The notes under the pieces: model-generated
Told to the model about the DNA's origin: nothing
The model's input: only the letters and a program-made list of their open reading frames with translations
The model's database searches: none
Assembly (NCBI GenBank): GCA_945643635.1
Contig: CALZFC010000053.1
Coordinates: forward strand, 1 to 64,000
Origin: Allodiplogaster sudhausi
Taxonomy: Eukaryota; Nematoda; Chromadorea; Rhabditida; Diplogasteridae
DNA: 64,000 nucleotides
Direction: 5' to 3'
Shown: in pieces, positions 28,001-43,000 of the stretch
Layout: each line of letters opens with the position of its first letter
Numbering within the stretch: position 1 is the stretch's first letter
Program-made: the position numbers and the translations under genes

Positions 28001-31000
28001 TGTACTCAAATATAAAATGTTTATTTTGCTGATTTATAGCCTTCGGAATTTATGACCATCAGCGGCGTTGTCGAGGTCGTCAAAAATTTTGTTCAATCGA
28101 CGTGAAATTTTGTATGGACAGTCGATAGGGGCCTAGAATCCACCAGGAAAAATTTCAGAATCCTACTACAAGAATGAAGCCGAAACGAGGCCAATAACCT
28201 TTTTAAATCAGAATTTCATGTTCATCTTCTGAGTAGGAAAAAGCGAATTAAACTATTTTAAATCGGCATGTATTGTGTAGGTAAATGATTACTAATTTTG
28301 CGAAGAACAAGCCTATAAAACATAAAGTCATTGTACTCAAATATAAAATGTTTATTTTGCTGATTTATAGCCTTCGGAATTTATGACCATCAGCGGCGTT
28401 GTCGAGGTCGTCAAAAATTTTGTTCAATCGACGTGAAATTTTGTATGGACAGTCGATAGGGGCCTAGAATCCACCAGGAAAAATTTCAGAATCCTACTAC
28501 AAGAATGAAGCCGAAACGAGGCCAATAACCTTTTTAAATCAGAATTTCATGTTCATCTTCTGAGTAGGCAAAAGCGAATTAAACTATTTTAAATCGGCAT
28601 GTATTGTGTAGGTAAATGATTACTAATTTTGCGAAGAACAAGCCTATAAAACATAAAGTCATTGTACTCAAATATAAATGTTTATTTTGCTGATTTATAG
28701 CCTTCGGAATTTATGACCATCAGCGGCGTTGTCGAGGTCGTCAAAAATTTTGTTCAATCGACGTGAAATTTTGTATGGACAGTCGATAGGGGCCTAGAAT
28801 CCACCAGGAAAAATTTCAGAATCCTACTACAAGAATGAAGCCGAAACGAGGCCAATAACCTTTTTAAATCAGAATTTCATGTTCATCTTCTGAGTAGGCA
28901 AAAGCGAATTAAACTATTTTAAATCGGCATGTATTGTGTAGGTAAATGATTACTAATTTTGCGAAGAACAAGCCTATAAAACATAAAGTCATTGTACTCA
29001 AATATAAAATGTTTATTTTGCTGATTTATAGCCTTCGGAATTTATGACCATCAGCGGCGTTGTCGAGGTCGTCAAAAATTTTGTTCAATCGACGTGAAAT
29101 TTTGTATGGACAGTCATTAGGGGCCTAGAATCCACCAGGAAAAATTTCAGAATCCTACTACAAGAATGAAGCCGAAACGAGGCCAATAACCTTTTTAAAT
29201 CAGAATTTCATGTTCATCTTCTGAGTAGGCAAAAGCGAATTAAACTATTTTAAATCGGCATGTATTGTGTAGGTAAATGATTACTAATTTTGCGAAGAAC
29301 AAGCCTATAAAACATAAAGTCATTGTACTCAAATATAAAATGTTTATTTTGCTGATTTATAGCCTTCGGAATTTATGACCATCAGCGGCGTTGTCGAGGT
29401 CGTCAAAAATTTTGTTCAATCGACGTGAAATTTTGTATGGACAGTCATAGGGGCCTAGAATCCACCAGGAAAAATTTCAGAATCCTACTACAAGAATGAA
29501 GCCGAAACGAGGCCAATAACCTTTTTAAATCAGAATTTCATGTTCATCTTCTGAGTAGGCAAAAGCGAATTAAACTATTTTAAATCGGCATGTATTGTGT
29601 AGGTAAATGATTACTAATTTTGCGAAGAACAAGCCTATAAAACATAAAGTCATTGTACTCAAATATAAAATGTTTATTTTGCTGATTTATAGCCTTCGGA
29701 ATTTATGACCATCAGCGGCGTTGTCGAGGTCGTCAAAAATTTTGTTCAATCGACGTGAAATTTTGTATGGACAGTCGATAGGGGCCTAGAATCCACCAGG
29801 AAAAATTTCAGAATCCTACTACAAGAATGAAGCCGAAACGAGGCCAATAACCTTTTTAAATCAGAATTTCATGTTCATCTTCTGAGTAGGCAAAAGCGAA
29901 TTAAACTATTTTAAATCGGCATGTATTGTGTAGGTAAATGATTACTAATTTTGCGAAGAACAAGCCTATAAAACATAAAGTCATTGTACTCAAATATAAA
30001 TGTTTATTTTGCTGATTTATAGCCTTCGGAATTTATGACCATCAGCGGCGTTGTCGAGGTCGTCAAAAATTTTGTTCAATCGACGTGAAATTTTGTATGG
30101 ACAGTCATTAGGGGCCTAGAATCCACCAGGAAAAATTTCAGAATCCTACTACAAGAATGAAGCCGAAACGAGGCCAATAACCTTTTTAAATCAGAATTTC
30201 ATGTTCATCTTCTGAGTAGGCAAAAGCGAATTAAACTATTTTAAATCGGCATGTATTGTGTAGGTAAATGATTACTAATTTTGCGAAGAACAAGCCTATA
30301 AAACATAAAGTCATTGTACTCAAATATAAAATGTTTATTTTGCTGATTTATAGCCTTCGGAATTTATGACCATCAGCGGCGTTGTCGAGGTCGTCAAAAA
30401 TTTTGTTCAATCGACGTGAAATTTTGTATGGACAGTCGATAGGGGCCTAGAATCCACCAGGAAAAATTTCAGAATCCTACTACAAGAATGAAGCCGAAAC
30501 GAGGCCAATAACCTTTTTAAATCAGAATTTCATGTTCATCTTCTGAGTAGGCAAAAGCGAATTAAACTATTTTAAATCGGCATGTATTGTGTAGGTAAAT
30601 GATTACTAATTTTGCGAAGAACAAGCCTATAAAACATAAAGTCATTGTACTCAAATATAAAATGTTTATTTTGCTGATTTATAGCCTTCGGAATTTATGA
30701 CCATCAGCGGCGTTGTCGAGGTCGTCAAAAATTTTGTTCAATCGACGTGAAATTTTGTATGGACAGTCGATAGGGGCCTAGAATCCACCAGGAAAAATTT
30801 CAGAATCCTACTACAAGAATGAAGCCGAAACGAGGCCAATAACCTTTTTAAATCAGAATTTCATGTTCATCTTCTGAGTAGGCAAAAGCGAATTAAACTA
30901 TTTTAAATCGGCATGTATTGTGTAGGTAAATGATTACTAATTTTGCGAAGAACAAGCCTATAAAACATAAAGTCATTGTACTCAAATATAAAATGTTTAT

Positions 31001-34000
31001 TTTGCTGATTTATAGCCTTCGGAATTTATGACCATCAGCGGCGTTGTCGAGGTCGTCAAAAATTTTGTTCAATCGACGTGAAATTTTGTATGGACAGTCG
31101 ATAGGGGCCTAGAATCCACCAGGAAAAATTTCAGAATCCTACTACAAGAATGAAGCCGAAACGAGGCCAATAACCTTTTTAAATCAGAATTTCATGTTCA
31201 TCTTCTGAGTAGGCAAAAGCGAATTAAACTATTTTAAATCGGCATGTATTGTGTAGGTAAATGATTACTAATTTTGCGAAGAACAAGCCTATAAAACATA
31301 AAGTCATTGTACTCAAATATAAAATGTTTATTTTGCTGATTTATAGCCTTCGGAATTTATGACCATCAGCGGCGTTGTCGAGGTCGTCAAAAATTTTGTT
31401 CAATCGACGTGAAATTTTGTATGGACAGTCGATAGGGGCCTAGAATCCACCAGGAAAAATTTCAGAATCCTACTACAAGAATGAAGCCGAAACGAGGCCA
31501 ATAACCTTTTTAAATCAGAATTTCATGTTCATCTTCTGAGTAGGCAAAAGCGAATTAAACTATTTTAAATCGGCATGTATTGTGTAGGTAAATGATTACT
31601 AATTTTGCGAAGAACAAGCCTATAAAACATAAAGTCATTGTACTCAAATATAAATGTTTATTTTGCTGATTTATAGCCTTCGGAATTTATGACCATCAGC
31701 GGCGTTGTCGAGGTCGTCAAAAATTTTGTTCAATCGACGTGAAATTTTGTATGGACAGTCGATAGGGGCCTAGAATCCACCAGGAAAAATTTCAGAATCC
31801 TACTACAAGAATGAAGCCGAAACGAGGCCAATAACCTTTTTAAATCAGAATTTCATGTTCATCTTCTGAGTAGGCAAAAGCGAATTAAACTATTTTAAAT
31901 CGGCATGTATTGTGTAGGTAAATGATTACTAATTTTGCGAAGAACAAGCCTATAAAACATAAAGTCATTGTACTCAAATATAAAATGTTTATTTTGCTGA
32001 TTTATAGCCTTCGGAATTTATGACCATCAGCGGCGTTGTCGAGGTCGTCAAAAATTTTGTTCAATCGACGTGAAATTTTGTATGGACAGTCGATAGGGGC
32101 CTAGAATCCACCAGGAAAAATTTCAGAATCCTACTACAAGAATGAAGCCGAAACGAGGCCAATAACCTTTTTAAATCAGAATTTCATGTTCATCTTCTGA
32201 GTAGGCAAAAGCGAATTAAACTATTTTAAATCGGCATGTATTGTGTAGGTAAATGATTACTAATTTTGCGAAGAACAAGCCTATAAAACATAAAGTCATT
32301 GTACTCAAATATAAAATGTTTATTTTGCTGATTTATAGCCTTCGGAATTTATGACCATCAGCGGCGTTGTCGAGGTCGTCAAAAATTTTGTTCAATCGAC
32401 GTGAAATTTTGTATGGACAGTCGATAGGGGCCTAGAATCCACCAGGAAAAATTTCAGAATCCTACTACAAGAATGAAGCCGAAACGAGGCCAATAACCTT
32501 TTTAAATCAGAATTTCATGTTCATCTTCTGAGTAGGCAAAAGCGAATTAAACTATTTTAAATCGGCATGTATTGTGTAGGTAAATGATTACTAATTTTGC
32601 GAAGAACAAGCCTATAAAACATAAAGTCATTGTACTCAAATATAAAATGTTTATTTTGCTGATTTATAGCCTTCGGAATTTATGACCATCAGCGGCGTTG
32701 TCGAGGTCGTCAAAAATTTTGTTCAATCGACGTGAAATTTTGTATGGACAGTCATAGGGGCCTAGAATCCACCAGGAAAAATTTCAGAATCCTACTACAA
32801 GAATGAAGCCGAAACGAGGCCAATAACCTTTTTAAATCAGAATTTCATGTTCATCTTCTGAGTAGGCAAAAGCGAATTAAACTATTTTAAATCGGCATGT
32901 ATTGTGTAGGTAAATGATTACTAATTTTGCGAAGAACAAGCCTATAAAACATAAAGTCATTGTACTCAAATATAAAATGTTTATTTTGCTGATTTATAGC
33001 CTTCGGAATTTATGACCATCAGCGGCGTTGTCGAGGTCGTCAAAAATTTTGTTCAATCGACGTGAAATTTTGTATGGACAGTCATTAGGGCCTAGAATCC
33101 ACCAGGAAAAATTTCAGAATCCTACTACAAGAATGAAGCCGAAACGAGGCCAATAACCTTTTTAAATCAGAATTTCATGTTCATCTTCTGAGTAGGCAAA
33201 AGCGAATTAAACTATTTTAAATCGGCATGTATTGTGTAGGTAAATGATTACTAATTTTGCGAAGAACAAGCCTATAAAACATAAAGTCATTGTACTCAAA
33301 TATAAAATGTTTATTTTGCTGATTTATAGCCTTCGGAATTTATGACCATCAGCGGCGTTGTCGAGGTCGTCAAAAATTTTGTTCAATCGACGTGAAATTT
33401 TGTATGGACAGTCATAGGGGCCTAGAATCCACCAGGAAAAATTTCAGAATCCTACTACAAGAATGAAGCCGAAACGAGGCCAATAACCTTTTTAAATCAG
33501 AATTTCATGTTCATCTTCTGAGTAGGCAAAAGCGAATTAAACTATTTTAAATCGGCATGTATTGTGTAGGTAAATGATTACTAATTTTGCGAAGAACAAG
33601 CCTATAAAACATAAAGTCATTGTACTCAAATATAAAATGTTTATTTTGCTGATTTATAGCCTTCGGAATTTATGACCATCAGCGGCGTTGTCGAGGTCGT
33701 CAAAAATTTTGTTCAATCGACGTGAAATTTTGTATGGACAGTCGATAGGGGCCTAGAATCCACCAGGAAAAATTTCAGAATCCTACTACAAGAATGAAGC
33801 CGAAACGAGGCCAATAACCTTTTTAAATCAGAATTTCATGTTCATCTTCTGAGTAGGCAAAAGCGAATTAAACTATTTTAAATCGGCATGTATTGTGTAG
33901 GTAAATGATTACTAATTTTGCGAAGAACAAGCCTATAAAACATAAAGTCATTGTACTCAAATATAAAATGTTTATTTTGCTGATTTATAGCCTTCGGAAT

Positions 34001-37000
34001 TTATGACCATCAGCGGCGTTGTCGAGGTCGTCAAAAATTTTGTTCAATCGACGTGAAATTTTGTATGGACAGTCATAGGGGCCTAGAATCCACCAGGAAA
34101 AATTTCAGAATCCTACTACAAGAATGAAGCCGAAACGAGGCCAATAACCTTTTTAAATCAGAATTTCATGTTCATCTTCTGAGTAGGCAAAAGCGAATTA
34201 AACTATTTTAAATCGGCATGTATTGTGTAGGTAAATGATTACTAATTTTGCGAAGAACAAGCCTATAAAACATAAAGTCATTGTACTCAAATATAAAATG
34301 TTTATTTTGCTGATTTATAGCCTTCGGAATTTATGACCATCAGCGGCGTTGTCGAGGTCGTCAAAAATTTTGTTCAATCGACGTGAAATTTTGTATGGAC
34401 AGTCGATAGGGGCCTAGAATCCACCAGGAAAAATTTCAGAATCCTACTACAAGAATGAAGCCGAAACGAGGCCAATAACCTTTTTAAATCAGAATTTCAT
34501 GTTCATCTTCTGAGTAGGCAAAAGCGAATTAAACTATTTTAAATCGGCATGTATTGTGTAGGTAAATGATTACTAATTTTGCGAAGAACAAGCCTATAAA
34601 ACATAAAGTCATTGTACTCAAATATAAATGTTTATTTTGCTGATTTATAGCCTTCGGAATTTATGACCATCAGCGGCGTTGTCGAGGTCGTCAAAAATTT
34701 TGTTCAATCGACGTGAAATTTTGTATGGACAGTCGATAGGGGCCTAGAATCCACCAGGAAAAATTTCAGAATCCTACTACAAGAATGAAGCCGAAACGAG
34801 GCCAATAACCTTTTTAAATCAGAATTTCATGTTCATCTTCTGAGTAGGCAAAAGCGAATTAAACTATTTTAAATCGGCATGTATTGTGTAGGTAAATGAT
34901 TACTAATTTTGCGAAGAACAAGCCTATAAAACATAAAGTCATTGTACTCAAATATAAAATGTTTATTTTGCTGATTTATAGCCTTCGGAATTTATGACCA
35001 TCAGCGGCGTTGTCGAGGTCGTCAAAAATTTTGTTCAATCGACGTGAAATTTTGTATGGACAGTCGATAGGGGCCTAGAATCCACCAGGAAAAATTTCAG
35101 AATCCTACTACAAGAATGAAGCCGAAACGAGGCCAATAACCTTTTTAAATCAGAATTTCATGTTCATCTTCTGAGTAGGCAAAAGCGAATTAAACTATTT
35201 TAAATCGGCATGTATTGTGTAGGTAAATGATTACTAATTTTGCGAAGAACAAGCCTATAAAACATAAAGTCATTGTACTCAAATATAAATGTTTATTTTG
35301 CTGATTTATAGCCTTCGGAATTTATGACCATCAGCGGCGTTGTCGAGGTCGTCAAAAATTTTGTTCAATCGACGTGAAATTTTGTATGGACAGTCGATAG
35401 GGGCCTAGAATCCACCAGGAAAAATTTCAGAATCCTACTACAAGAATGAAGCCGAAACGAGGCCAATAACCTTTTTAAATCAGAATTTCATGTTCATCTT
35501 CTGAGTAGGCAAAAGCGAATTAAACTATTTTAAATCGGCATGTATTGTGTAGGTAAATGATTACTAATTTTGCGAAGAACAAGCCTATAAAACATAAAGT
35601 CATTGTACTCAAATATAAATGTTTATTTTGCTGATTTATAGCCTTCGGAATTTATGACCATCAGCGGCGTTGTCGAGGTCGTCAAAAATTTTGTTCAATC
35701 GACGTGAAATTTTGTATGGACAGTCGATAGGGGCCTAGAATCCACCAGGAAAAATTTCAGAATCCTACTACAAGAATGAAGCCGAAACGAGGCCAATAAC
35801 CTTTTTAAATCAGAATTTCATGTTCATCTTCTGAGTAGGCAAAAGCGAATTAAACTATTTTAAATCGGCATGTATTGTGTAGGTAAATGATTACTAATTT
35901 TGCGAAGAACAAGCCTATAAAACATAAAGTCATTGTACTCAAATATAAAATGTTTATTTTGCTGATTTATAGCCTTCGGAATTTATGACCATCAGCGGCG
36001 TTGTCGAGGTCGTCAAAAATTTTGTTCAATCGACGTGAAATTTTGTATGGACAGTCATAGGGGCCTAGAATCCACCAGGAAAAATTTCAGAATCCTACTA
36101 CAAGAATGAAGCCGAAACGAGGCCAATAACCTTTTTAAATCAGAATTTCATGTTCATCTTCTGAGTAGGCAAAAGCGAATTAAACTATTTTAAATCGGCA
36201 TGTATTGTGTAGGTAAATGATTACTAATTTTGCGAAGAACAAGCCTATAAAACATAAAGTCATTGTACTCAAATATAAAATGTTTATTTTGCTGATTTAT
36301 AGCCTTCGGAATTTATGACCATCAGCGGCGTTGTCGAGGTCGTCAAAAATTTTGTTCAATCGACGTGAAATTTTGTATGGACAGTCATAGGGGCCTAGAA
36401 TCCACCAGGAAAAATTTCAGAATCCTACTACAAGAATGAAGCCGAAACGAGGCCAATAACCTTTTTAAATCAGAATTTCATGTTCATCTTCTGAGTAGGC
36501 AAAAGCGAATTAAACTATTTTAAATCGGCATGTATTGTGTAGGTAAATGATTACTAATTTTGCGAAGAACAAGCCTATAAAACATAAAGTCATTGTACTC
36601 AAATATAAAATGTTTATTTTGCTGATTTATAGCCTTCGGAATTTATGACCATCAGCGGCGTTGTCGAGGTCGTCAAAAATTTTGTTCAATCGACGTGAAA
36701 TTTTGTATGGACAGTCATTAGGGGCCTAGAATCCACCAGGAAAAATTTCAGAATCCTACTACAAGAATGAAGCCGAAACGAGGCCAATAACCTTTTTAAA
36801 TCAGAATTTCATGTTCATCTTCTGAGTAGGCAAAAGCGAATTAAACTATTTTAAATCGGCATGTATTGTGTAGGTAAATGATTACTAATTTTGCGAAGAA
36901 CAAGCCTATAAAACATAAAGTCATTGTACTCAAATATAAAATGTTTATTTTGCTGATTTATAGCCTTCGGAATTTATGACCATCAGCGGCGTTGTCGAGG

Positions 37001-40000
37001 TCGTCAAAAATTTTGTTCAATCGACGTGAAATTTTGTATGGACAGTCATTAGGGGCCTAGAATCCACCAGGAAAAATTTCAGAATCCTACTACAAGAATG
37101 AAGCCGAAACGAGGCCAATAACCTTTTTAAATCAGAATTTCATGTTCATCTTCTGAGTAGGCAAAAGCGAATTAAACTATTTTAAATCGGCATGTATTGT
37201 GTAGGTAAATGATTACTAATTTTGCGAAGAACAAGCCTATAAAACATAAAGTCATTGTACTCAAATATAAATGTTTATTTTGCTGATTTATAGCCTTCGG
37301 AATTTATGACCATCAGCGGCGTTGTCGAGGTCGTCAAAAATTTTGTTCAATCGACGTGAAATTTTGTATGGACAGTCGATAGGGGCCTAGAATCCACCAG
37401 GAAAAATTTCAGAATCCTACTACAAGAATGAAGCCGAAACGAGGCCAATAACCTTTTTAAATCAGAATTTCATGTTCATCTTCTGAGTAGGCAAAAGCGA
37501 ATTAAACTATTTTAAATCGGCATGTATTGTGTAGGTAAATGATTACTAATTTTGCGAAGAACAAGCCTATAAAACATAAAGTCATTGTACTCAAATATAA
37601 AATGTTTATTTTGCTGATTTATAGCCTTCGGAATTTATGACCATCAGCGGCGTTGTCGAGGTCGTCAAAAATTTTGTTCAATCGACGTGAAATTTTGTAT
37701 GGACAGTCGATAGGGGCCTAGAATCCACCAGGAAAAATTTCAGAATCCTACTACAAGAATGAAGCCGAAACGAGGCCAATAACCTTTTTAAATCAGAATT
37801 TCATGTTCATCTTCTGAGTAGGCAAAAGCGAATTAAACTATTTTAAATCGGCATGTATTGTGTAGGTAAATGATTACTAATTTTGCGAAGAACAAGCCTA
37901 TAAAACATAAAGTCATTGTACTCAAATATAAAATGTTTATTTTGCTGATTTATAGCCTTCGGAATTTATGACCATCAGCGGCGTTGTCGAGGTCGTCAAA
38001 AATTTTGTTCAATCGACGTGAAATTTTGTATGGACAGTCGATAGGGGCCTAGAATCCACCAGGAAAAATTTCAGAATCCTACTACAAGAATGAAGCCGAA
38101 ACGAGGCCAATAACCTTTTTAAATCAGAATTTCATGTTCATCTTCTGAGTAGGCAAAAGCGAATTAAACTATTTTAAATCGGCATGTATTGTGTAGGTAA
38201 ATGATTACTAATTTTGCGAAGAACAAGCCTATAAAACATAAAGTCATTGTACTCAAATATAAATGTTTATTTTGCTGATTTATAGCCTTCGGAATTTATG
38301 ACCATCAGCGGCGTTGTCGAGGTCGTCAAAAATTTTGTTCAATCGACGTGAAATTTTGTATGGACAGTCGATAGGGGCCTAGAATCCACCAGGAAAAATT
38401 TCAGAATCCTACTACAAGAATGAAGCCGAAACGAGGCCAATAACCTTTTTAAATCAGAATTTCATGTTCATCTTCTGAGTAGGCAAAAGCGAATTAAACT
38501 ATTTTAAATCGGCATGTATTGTGTAGGTAAATGATTACTAATTTTGCGAAGAACAAGCCTATAAAACATAAAGTCATTGTACTCAAATATAAAATGTTTA
38601 TTTTGCTGATTTATAGCCTTCGGAATTTATGACCATCAGCGGCGTTGTCGAGGTCGTCAAAAATTTTGTTCAATCGACGTGAAATTTTGTATGGACAGTC
38701 GATAGGGGCCTAGAATCCACCAGGAAAAATTTCAGAATCCTACTACAAGAATGAAGCCGAAACGAGGCCAATAACCTTTTTAAATCAGAATTTCATGTTC
38801 ATCTTCTGAGTAGGCAAAAGCGAATTAAACTATTTTAAATCGGCATGTATTGTGTAGGTAAATGATTACTAATTTTGCGAAGAACAAGCCTATAAAACAT
38901 AAAGTCATTGTACTCAAATATAAATGTTTATTTTGCTGATTTATAGCCTTCGGAATTTATGACCATCAGCGGCGTTGTCGAGGTCGTCAAAAATTTTGTT
39001 CAATCGACGTGAAATTTTGTATGGACAGTCGATAGGGGCCTAGAATCCACCAGGAAAAATTTCAGAATCCTACTACAAGAATGAAGCCGAAACGAGGCCA
39101 ATAACCTTTTTAAATCAGAATTTCATGTTCATCTTCTGAGTAGGCAAAAGCGAATTAAACTATTTTAAATCGGCATGTATTGTGTAGGTAAATGATTACT
39201 AATTTTGCGAAGAACAAGCCTATAAAACATAAAGTCATTGTACTCAAATATAAAATGTTTATTTTGCTGATTTATAGCCTTCGGAATTTATGACCATCAG
39301 CGGCGTTGTCGAGGTCGTCAAAAATTTTGTTCAATCGACGTGAAATTTTGTATGGACAGTCGATAGGGGCCTAGAATCCACCAGGAAAAATTTCAGAATC
39401 CTACTACAAGAATGAAGCCGAAACGAGGCCAATAACCTTTTTAAATCAGAATTTCATGTTCATCTTCTGAGTAGGCAAAAGCGAATTAAACTATTTTAAA
39501 TCGGCATGTATTGTGTAGGTAAATGATTACTAATTTTGCGAAGAACAAGCCTATAAAACATAAAGTCATTGTACTCAAATATAAAATGTTTATTTTGCTG
39601 ATTTATAGCCTTCGGAATTTATGACCATCAGCGGCGTTGTCGAGGTCGTCAAAAATTTTGTTCAATCGACGTGAAATTTTGTATGGACAGTCGATAGGGG
39701 CCTAGAATCCACCAGGAAAAATTTCAGAATCCTACTACAAGAATGAAGCCGAAACGAGGCCAATAACCTTTTTAAATCAGAATTTCATGTTCATCTTCTG
39801 AGTAGGCAAAAGCGAATTAAACTATTTTAAATCGGCATGTATTGTGTAGGTAAATGATTACTAATTTTGCGAAGAACAAGCCTATAAAACATAAAGTCAT
39901 TGTACTCAAATATAAATGTTTATTTTGCTGATTTATAGCCTTCGGAATTTATGACCATCAGCGGCGTTGTCGAGGTCGTCAAAAATTTTGTTCAATCGAC

Positions 40001-43000
40001 GTGAAATTTTGTATGGACAGTCGATAGGGGCCTAGAATCCACCAGGAAAAATTTCAGAATCCTACTACAAGAATGAAGCCGAAACGAGGCCAATAACCTT
40101 TTTAAATCAGAATTTCATGTTCATCTTCTGAGTAGGCAAAAGCGAATTAAACTATTTTAAATCGGCATGTATTGTGTAGGTAAATGATTACTAATTTTGC
40201 GAAGAACAAGCCTATAAAACATAAAGTCATTGTACTCAAATATAAAATGTTTATTTTGCTGATTTATAGCCTTCGGAATTTATGACCATCAGCGGCGTTG
40301 TCGAGGTCGTCAAAAATTTTGTTCAATCGACGTGAAATTTTGTATGGACAGTCGATAGGGGCCTAGAATCCACCAGGAAAAATTTCAGAATCCTACTACA
40401 AGAATGAAGCCGAAACGAGGCCAATAACCTTTTTAAATCAGAATTTCATGTTCATCTTCTGAGTAGGCAAAAGCGAATTAAACTATTTTAAATCGGCATG
40501 TATTGTGTAGGTAAATGATTACTAATTTTGCGAAGAACAAGCCTATAAAACATAAAGTCATTGTACTCAAATATAAAATGTTTATTTTGCTGATTTATAG
40601 CCTTCGGAATTTATGACCATCAGCGGCGTTGTCGAGGTCGTCAAAAATTTTGTTCAATCGACGTGAAATTTTGTATGGACAGTCGATAGGGGCCTAGAAT
40701 CCACCAGGAAAAATTTCAGAATCCTACTACAAGAATGAAGCCGAAACGAGGCCAATAACCTTTTTAAATCAGAATTTCATGTTCATCTTCTGAGTAGGCA
40801 AAAGCGAATTAAACTATTTTAAATCGGCATGTATTGTGTAGGTAAATGATTACTAATTTTGCGAAGAACAAGCCTATAAAACATAAAGTCATTGTACTCA
40901 AATATAAATGTTTATTTTGCTGATTTATAGCCTTCGGAATTTATGACCATCAGCGGCGTTGTCGAGGTCGTCAAAAATTTTGTTCAATCGACGTGAAATT
41001 TTGTATGGACAGTCGATAGGGGCCTAGAATCCACCAGGAAAAATTTCAGAATCCTACTACAAGAATGAAGCCGAAACGAGGCCAATAACCTTTTTAAATC
41101 AGAATTTCATGTTCATCTTCTGAGTAGGCAAAAGCGAATTAAACTATTTTAAATCGGCATGTATTGTGTAGGTAAATGATTACTAATTTTGCGAAGAACA
41201 AGCCTATAAAACATAAAGTCATTGTACTCAAATATAAAATGTTTATTTTGCTGATTTATAGCCTTCGGAATTTATGACCATCAGCGGCGTTGTCGAGGTC
41301 GTCAAAAATTTTGTTCAATCGACGTGAAATTTTGTATGGACAGTCGATAGGGGCCTAGAATCCACCAGGAAAAATTTCAGAATCCTACTACAAGAATGAA
41401 GCCGAAACGAGGCCAATAACCTTTTTAAATCAGAATTTCATGTTCATCTTCTGAGTAGGCAAAAGCGAATTAAACTATTTTAAATCGGCATGTATTGTGT
41501 AGGTAAATGATTACTAATTTTGCGAAGAACAAGCCTATAAAACATAAAGTCATTGTACTCAAATATAAAATGTTTATTTTGCTGATTTATAGCCTTCGGA
41601 ATTTATGACCATCAGCGGCGTTGTCGAGGTCGTCAAAAATTTTGTTCAATCGACGTGAAATTTTGTATGGACAGTCATTAGGGGCCTAGAATCCACCAGG
41701 AAAAATTTCAGAATCCTACTACAAGAATGAAGCCGAAACGAGGCCAATAACCTTTTTAAATCAGAATTTCATGTTCATCTTCTGAGTAGGCAAAAGCGAA
41801 TTAAACTATTTTAAATCGGCATGTATTGTGTAGGTAAATGATTACTAATTTTGCGAAGAACAAGCCTATAAAACATAAAGTCATTGTACTCAAATATAAA
41901 ATGTTTATTTTGCTGATTTATAGCCTTCGGAATTTATGACCATCAGCGGCGTTGTCGAGGTCGTCAAAAATTTTGTTCAATCGACGTGAAATTTTGTATG
42001 GACAGTCGATAGGGGCCTAGAATCCACCAGGAAAAATTTCAGAATCCTACTACAAGAATGAAGCCGAAACGAGGCCAATAACCTTTTTAAATCAGAATTT
42101 CATGTTCATCTTCTGAGTAGGCAAAAGCGAATTAAACTATTTTAAATCGGCATGTATTGTGTAGGTAAATGATTACTAATTTTGCGAAGAACAAGCCTAT
42201 AAAACATAAAGTCATTGTACTCAAATATAAAATGTTTATTTTGCTGATTTATAGCCTTCGGAATTTATGACCATCAGCGGCGTTGTCGAGGTCGTCAAAA
42301 ATTTTGTTCAATCGACGTGAAATTTTGTATGGACAGTCATTAGGGGCCTAGAATCCACCAGGAAAAATTTCAGAATCCTACTACAAGAATGAAGCCGAAA
42401 CGAGGCCAATAACCTTTTTAAATCAGAATTTCATGTTCATCTTCTGAGTAGGCAAAAGCGAATTAAACTATTTTAAATCGGCATGTATTGTGTAGGTAAA
42501 TGATTACTAATTTTGCGAAGAACAAGCCTATAAAACATAAAGTCATTGTACTCAAATATAAAATGTTTATTTTGCTGATTTATAGCCTTCGGAATTTATG
42601 ACCATCAGCGGCGTTGTCGAGGTCGTCAAAAATTTTGTTCAATCGACGTGAAATTTTGTATGGACAGTCATAGGGGCCTAGAATCCACCAGGAAAAATTT
42701 CAGAATCCTACTACAAGAATGAAGCCGAAACGAGGCCAATAACCTTTTTAAATCAGAATTTCATGTTCATCTTCTGAGTAGGCAAAAGCGAATTAAACTA
42801 TTTTAAATCGGCATGTATTGTGTAGGTAAATGATTACTAATTTTGCGAAGAACAAGCCTATAAAACATAAAGTCATTGTACTCAAATATAAAATGTTTAT
42901 TTTGCTGATTTATAGCCTTCGGAATTTATGACCATCAGCGGCGTTGTCGAGGTCGTCAAAAATTTTGTTCAATCGACGTGAAATTTTGTATGGACAGTCG